Shown here: positions 61,783-64,000 of the stretch, one piece after another | How positions within the stretch are numbered: position 1 is the first letter of the stretch | Layout of the letters: every line of letters starts with the position of its first letter | Origin: Candidatus Poseidoniales archaeon | Lineage (GTDB): Archaea; Thermoplasmatota; Poseidoniia; Poseidoniales; Poseidoniaceae | Assembly: GCA_009887095.1 (NCBI GenBank) | Contig: QXYC01000008.1 | Location: 1-64,000, forward strand | Length of the DNA: 64,000 nt | Direction: 5' to 3' | Notes under the pieces: model-generated | Told to the model about the DNA's origin: nothing | The model's database searches: none | What the model saw: the letters and a program-made list of their open reading frames with translations, nothing else | Program-made: the position numbers and the translations under genes

Positions 61783-62247
61783 ATGGCGAACAACCAACGC
61801 CAAACACTCCCCCACGAAAGCGTGGCTTGGAACCCCTGTCACATCGGTGAAGGGCTCGTCAATGGTGAGAGGTGCTCCATTGGCGCCCTTGCCCATATCG
61901 GCCGAAATGTCACGCTGGGAGACGGTTGTCGGATCCAAGGCGGCGCTTACATCGCTGACGGATGTGTCATCGGCGACGGCGTCTTCGTCGGACCGAATGC
62001 AACCATGCTCAATGACAAGTACCCTCCTTCAAGAAATGCAAAACACTGGACGCCTGTGAAAATTGAATCAAACGCCGTTATTGGCGGAGGCGCCACGGTC
62101 TTACCAAGCGTCACGGTTGGCGAGAATGCTGTCCTCGCTGCAGGTTCGACCCTCACAAAGGACCTACCAGCAGATGAAGTGTGGGCGGGCAACCCGGCCA
62201 CATTGTTGATGACTCGGGCCGAATACGAACAAAAGGGCGGACGTTGA
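61783..62247 (+). CDS. Left-handed beta-helix acetyltransferase (sugar-amine type)
   Basis: 154 residues made of hexapeptide repeats (CSIGALAHIGRNVTLGDG, CVIGDGVFVGPNATML). The loop NDKYPPSR and ending PVKIESNAVIGGGATVLPSV, AAGSTLTKDLPADEVWAGNP fit WlbB/FdtC-like N-acetyltransferases acting on amino groups of nucleotide-linked sugars with acetyl-CoA. That fits the nearby epimerase and a role in surface glycans or N-glycosylation of archaellins. The exact sugar is unknown. Confidence 0.85.
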   Translation: MANNQRQTLPHESVAWNPCHIGEGLVNGERCSIGALAHIGRNVTLGDGCRIQGGAYIADGCVIGDGVFVGPNATMLNDKYPPSRNAKHWTPVKIESNAVIGGGATVLPSVTVGENAVLAAGSTLTKDLPADEVWAGNPATLLMTRAEYEQKGGR

Positions 62248-62252
62248 ACTTC

Positions 62253-62260
62253 AAGGAGGA
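62253..62260 (+). promoter_or_regulatory. Strong Shine-Dalgarno before the flavin-reductase-like gene
   Basis: AAGGAGGA lies six bases before ATG 62267. It is a near-perfect anti-SD match and fixes the start codon of the downstream gene. Confidence 0.7.
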
Positions 62261-62266
62261 TACACC

Positions 62267-63073
62267 ATGGACGAGAAAGGAATCATTGCCGATTATTTGC
62301 GAAAGTGCAATGCGTACGCTGAAGCATCGATTGCTCGAAAGGAAGCCAGAGGCGTATTAGAAGAGATAGCTGCGTGGAAATCCTACATTGAATTCAATGA
62401 ACACGCCATCACCGAGTTGGGCAATGGAAAACTCGATGCTTGGTTCACGCCTTCCCCAACGCCAAGCATGACCGGCGCACTGCGCATGGATGCAGAGGAA
62501 ATGGAACACCCGGTTCGCGCTGGGTGGCTCTCAGGTTTGCTATCACCGAGGCCCCTCGTGATCGCCTCGACCCAAGATGAGGATGGAAACCTCAACTTAG
62601 CCCCCTACACCTCAGTCATGGCGGTTTCCACAGGACCACCCCTGCTGATTGCCTCCTTCAGTTGCAACCGTGAAGGAAAATACCGAGACACCCTGCTCAA
62701 CTTACGAAGCACCAAGCGAGCCATTCTTCACATGATGCCATCCAACTTCGAGACTGTGAAAGCCATCGATGAAACCGCAGCACCCCTCCCGAAGGACGAG
62801 AGTGAATGGAACATGGCAGGATTCACCCATCACCCCGATGAGCCACTTCTCATCAACGAGTCAGTTGCAGCGATTGAAGTAGAATTCCTCGAAGACCGGC
62901 CGTTACCCGACGCTGTAGCACGCCTGGCCGTGTTCCGAGTCAAAGCACTGTGGACCACAAGCGAAACAATGCCGGCTGAAGGCCTCAATGTTCTCTGCCA
63001 GCATGGCCATGACCGACTAACCCCCGCTCCTGCCCAATGGGGAGAAAAAGTGGCAAAGCATTACCGCCGCTAA
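62267..63073 (+). CDS. Flavin reductase-like FMN-binding protein
   Basis: 268 residues. The N-terminal ~85 residues are helical and not part of the core. The rest is a split-barrel flavin-binding domain (GLLSPRPLVIASTQDEDGNLNLAPYTS, then PPLLIASFSCNREGKYRDTL, with REGKYRDT as the phosphate-binding loop). Family members reduce or bind FMN, sometimes with a partner oxygenase. The start is set by a strong Shine-Dalgarno. It converges with the epimerase gene. Confidence 0.85.
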   Translation: MDEKGIIADYLRKCNAYAEASIARKEARGVLEEIAAWKSYIEFNEHAITELGNGKLDAWFTPSPTPSMTGALRMDAEEMEHPVRAGWLSGLLSPRPLVIASTQDEDGNLNLAPYTSVMAVSTGPPLLIASFSCNREGKYRDTLLNLRSTKRAILHMMPSNFETVKAIDETAAPLPKDESEWNMAGFTHHPDEPLLINESVAAIEVEFLEDRPLPDAVARLAVFRVKALWTTSETMPAEGLNVLCQHGHDRLTPAPAQWGEKVAKHYRR

Positions 63074-63076
63074 ACA

Positions 63077-64000
63077 TCAGCGTAAGGCAACCCAGGTGAG
63101 CGATAGACCGTTTGCCAAATCAGTTCGCGCACGCCACCCGAGGTGTGCCTCCGCCAATGTAGTGTCAGGCCAGCGCCTCACTGCATCACCATGATAGCCT
63201 TCAGAAAATTCCACAGTCGGAAGAGGTTGGTTCCAAGAGGCATCGGCTTGGACAGTTTCGAAGATGCGTTTCTGCAATTCTAAGATGCTCACTTCCTCGG
63301 TCGAGCCAATGTTGAAAGCCATACCAGAAAGGGTTCCGCCCGAGACACTGAGGTCCATTAAGCCAGCTTTGAGAAAGCCGCTCGTGATGTCGTCGATGTA
63401 GGTGAACGAGCGAGTTTGGGAACCTTGATTGTGGATTTGCAGGGGTGAAGAGGACAGAACTGCGTTGAAAAACATCGCAACGACTTGCCCGTAATCACCA
63501 CCGTTCAATCGTGGACCGTAGGCGTTGAATGGGCGCACAATTCGGACATCCAATCCCTCCCGTGCAGCGTGCTGTGCTGCAACCTCGTCAAGGTACTTGC
63601 TTGCCCCATAGGAGTGCCGTTGATGCTGTTGTGGATCACTGAATTGCATTGGATTGCCATTCTGAATTGGCTGTACCTCGGCGTCTCCAAACGCTTCTGG
63701 CGAGGAGGCGAGCACATACCGTGCATCGTTCGCCATTGCGAGTTCCAAAGTTCTCAGCGTCCCATTGATGTTGACATCAATCACCGAATGTGCTGCTTCA
63801 TGAAACCATTTCGTACCGTTGATTGCTGCGAGGTGGTACACAAGATCGAGGCCACCAAGAGATTCCACGCATGCATCCAATGCCTCAACATTTCGCACGT
63901 CGTCGTTTTGAAATTGGAATGCTGGATGCGGCATGAGATGCTCGATGTTGGCAAGCGACCCCCTGAACAGCGAGTCCAAAGCAAGGACTTCGTGACCCTC
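63077..64000 (-). CDS. NAD-dependent epimerase/dehydratase (partial, N-terminus missing)
   Basis: 307 codons are in the window; the frame runs off the right edge, so the N-terminal GxxGxxG nucleotide loop is not seen. Visible are HEVLALDSLFRG, the NAD-domain segment VYHLAAINGTKWF, the catalytic YGASK (Y-x3-K) preceded by ASSPEAFGD, VRPFNAYGPRLN, and the C-terminal SFTYIDDITSGF. It is an extended SDR acting on a nucleotide sugar (4-epimerase or 4,6-dehydratase type), probably for surface polysaccharide or protein glycosylation. Confidence 0.88.
   Translation of the reverse strand, partial: EGHEVLALDSLFRGSLANIEHLMPHPAFQFQNDDVRNVEALDACVESLGGLDLVYHLAAINGTKWFHEAAHSVIDVNINGTLRTLELAMANDARYVLASSPEAFGDAEVQPIQNGNPMQFSDPQQHQRHSYGASKYLDEVAAQHAAREGLDVRIVRPFNAYGPRLNGGDYGQVVAMFFNAVLSSSPLQIHNQGSQTRSFTYIDDITSGFLKAGLMDLSVSGGTLSGMAFNIGSTEEVSILELQKRIFETVQADASWNQPLPTVEFSEGYHGDAVRRWPDTTLAEAHLGWRARTDLANGLSLTWVALR

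Overview
The window looks like a chromosomal piece of a marine, motile euryarchaeon, most likely a Thermoplasmatota lineage such as Marine Group II (Candidatus Poseidoniales). This rests on family content, not on a database search. Archaeal hallmarks are a PolD small subunit, pelota, a Nob1-type PIN nuclease, a complete archaellum (arl) gene set in the euryarchaeal order, and TATA boxes upstream of genes. They sit beside genes more typical of bacteria: formate-THF ligase, PolX with a PHP domain, a MacB/FtsX-type exporter, and very large secreted proteins built from beta-helix, Ig-like and calcium-binding repeats.

Layout. 1-6.1 kb (+): end of a flotillin, fhs, pelota, a small unknown protein, tRNA-Val (minus strand), PncC/CinA-C amidohydrolase and DP1. 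6.1-29.6 kb (all minus): a HAD phosphatase, a 4509-aa giant surface protein ending in a pilin-like module, a 1027-aa surface protein, and a two-gene ABC exporter. 29.6-31.6 kb: MoaD-like protein, TatA, Nob1-like nuclease, a DedA/VTT membrane protein and tRNA-Glu. 31.7-38.3 kb (minus): pirin and an FMN reductase overlapping by 4 bases, then a 1732-aa protein with about 36 Asp-rich calcium-type repeats. 38.4-46.7 kb: an unknown protein, glutaredoxin, an alpha/beta hydrolase, a lipoprotein, a membrane pyrophosphatase, a NifU-like protein, PolX, two small membrane proteins and endonuclease III.

46.7-61.1 kb (minus) is one long, tightly packed archaellum operon. It runs from an unknown 139-144-aa protein, through a 1636-aa Ig-like multi-membrane protein and a 355-aa coiled-coil protein, to two archaellins, an ArlCDE-like protein, ArlF, ArlG, ArlH, ArlI, ArlJ and a small membrane protein. 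Several neighbours overlap by 4-17 bases. A perfect 12+12 bp inverted repeat lies between this operon and a divergent peroxiredoxin gene, beside TATA-like boxes pointing both ways. The window ends with an acetyltransferase, a flavin-reductase-like protein, and an incomplete sugar-nucleotide epimerase on the minus strand.

The strongest candidates for new biology are the three uncharacterised genes at the head of the archaellum operon, an inserted domain in ArlF, the inverted repeat at the operon promoter, and the fusion of a pilin-type segment to the end of a 4.5-kilo-residue surface protein. The only gene-free stretch over 300 bases is 20552-20958. It holds the promoter of the giant gene and the terminator of the 1027-aa gene.
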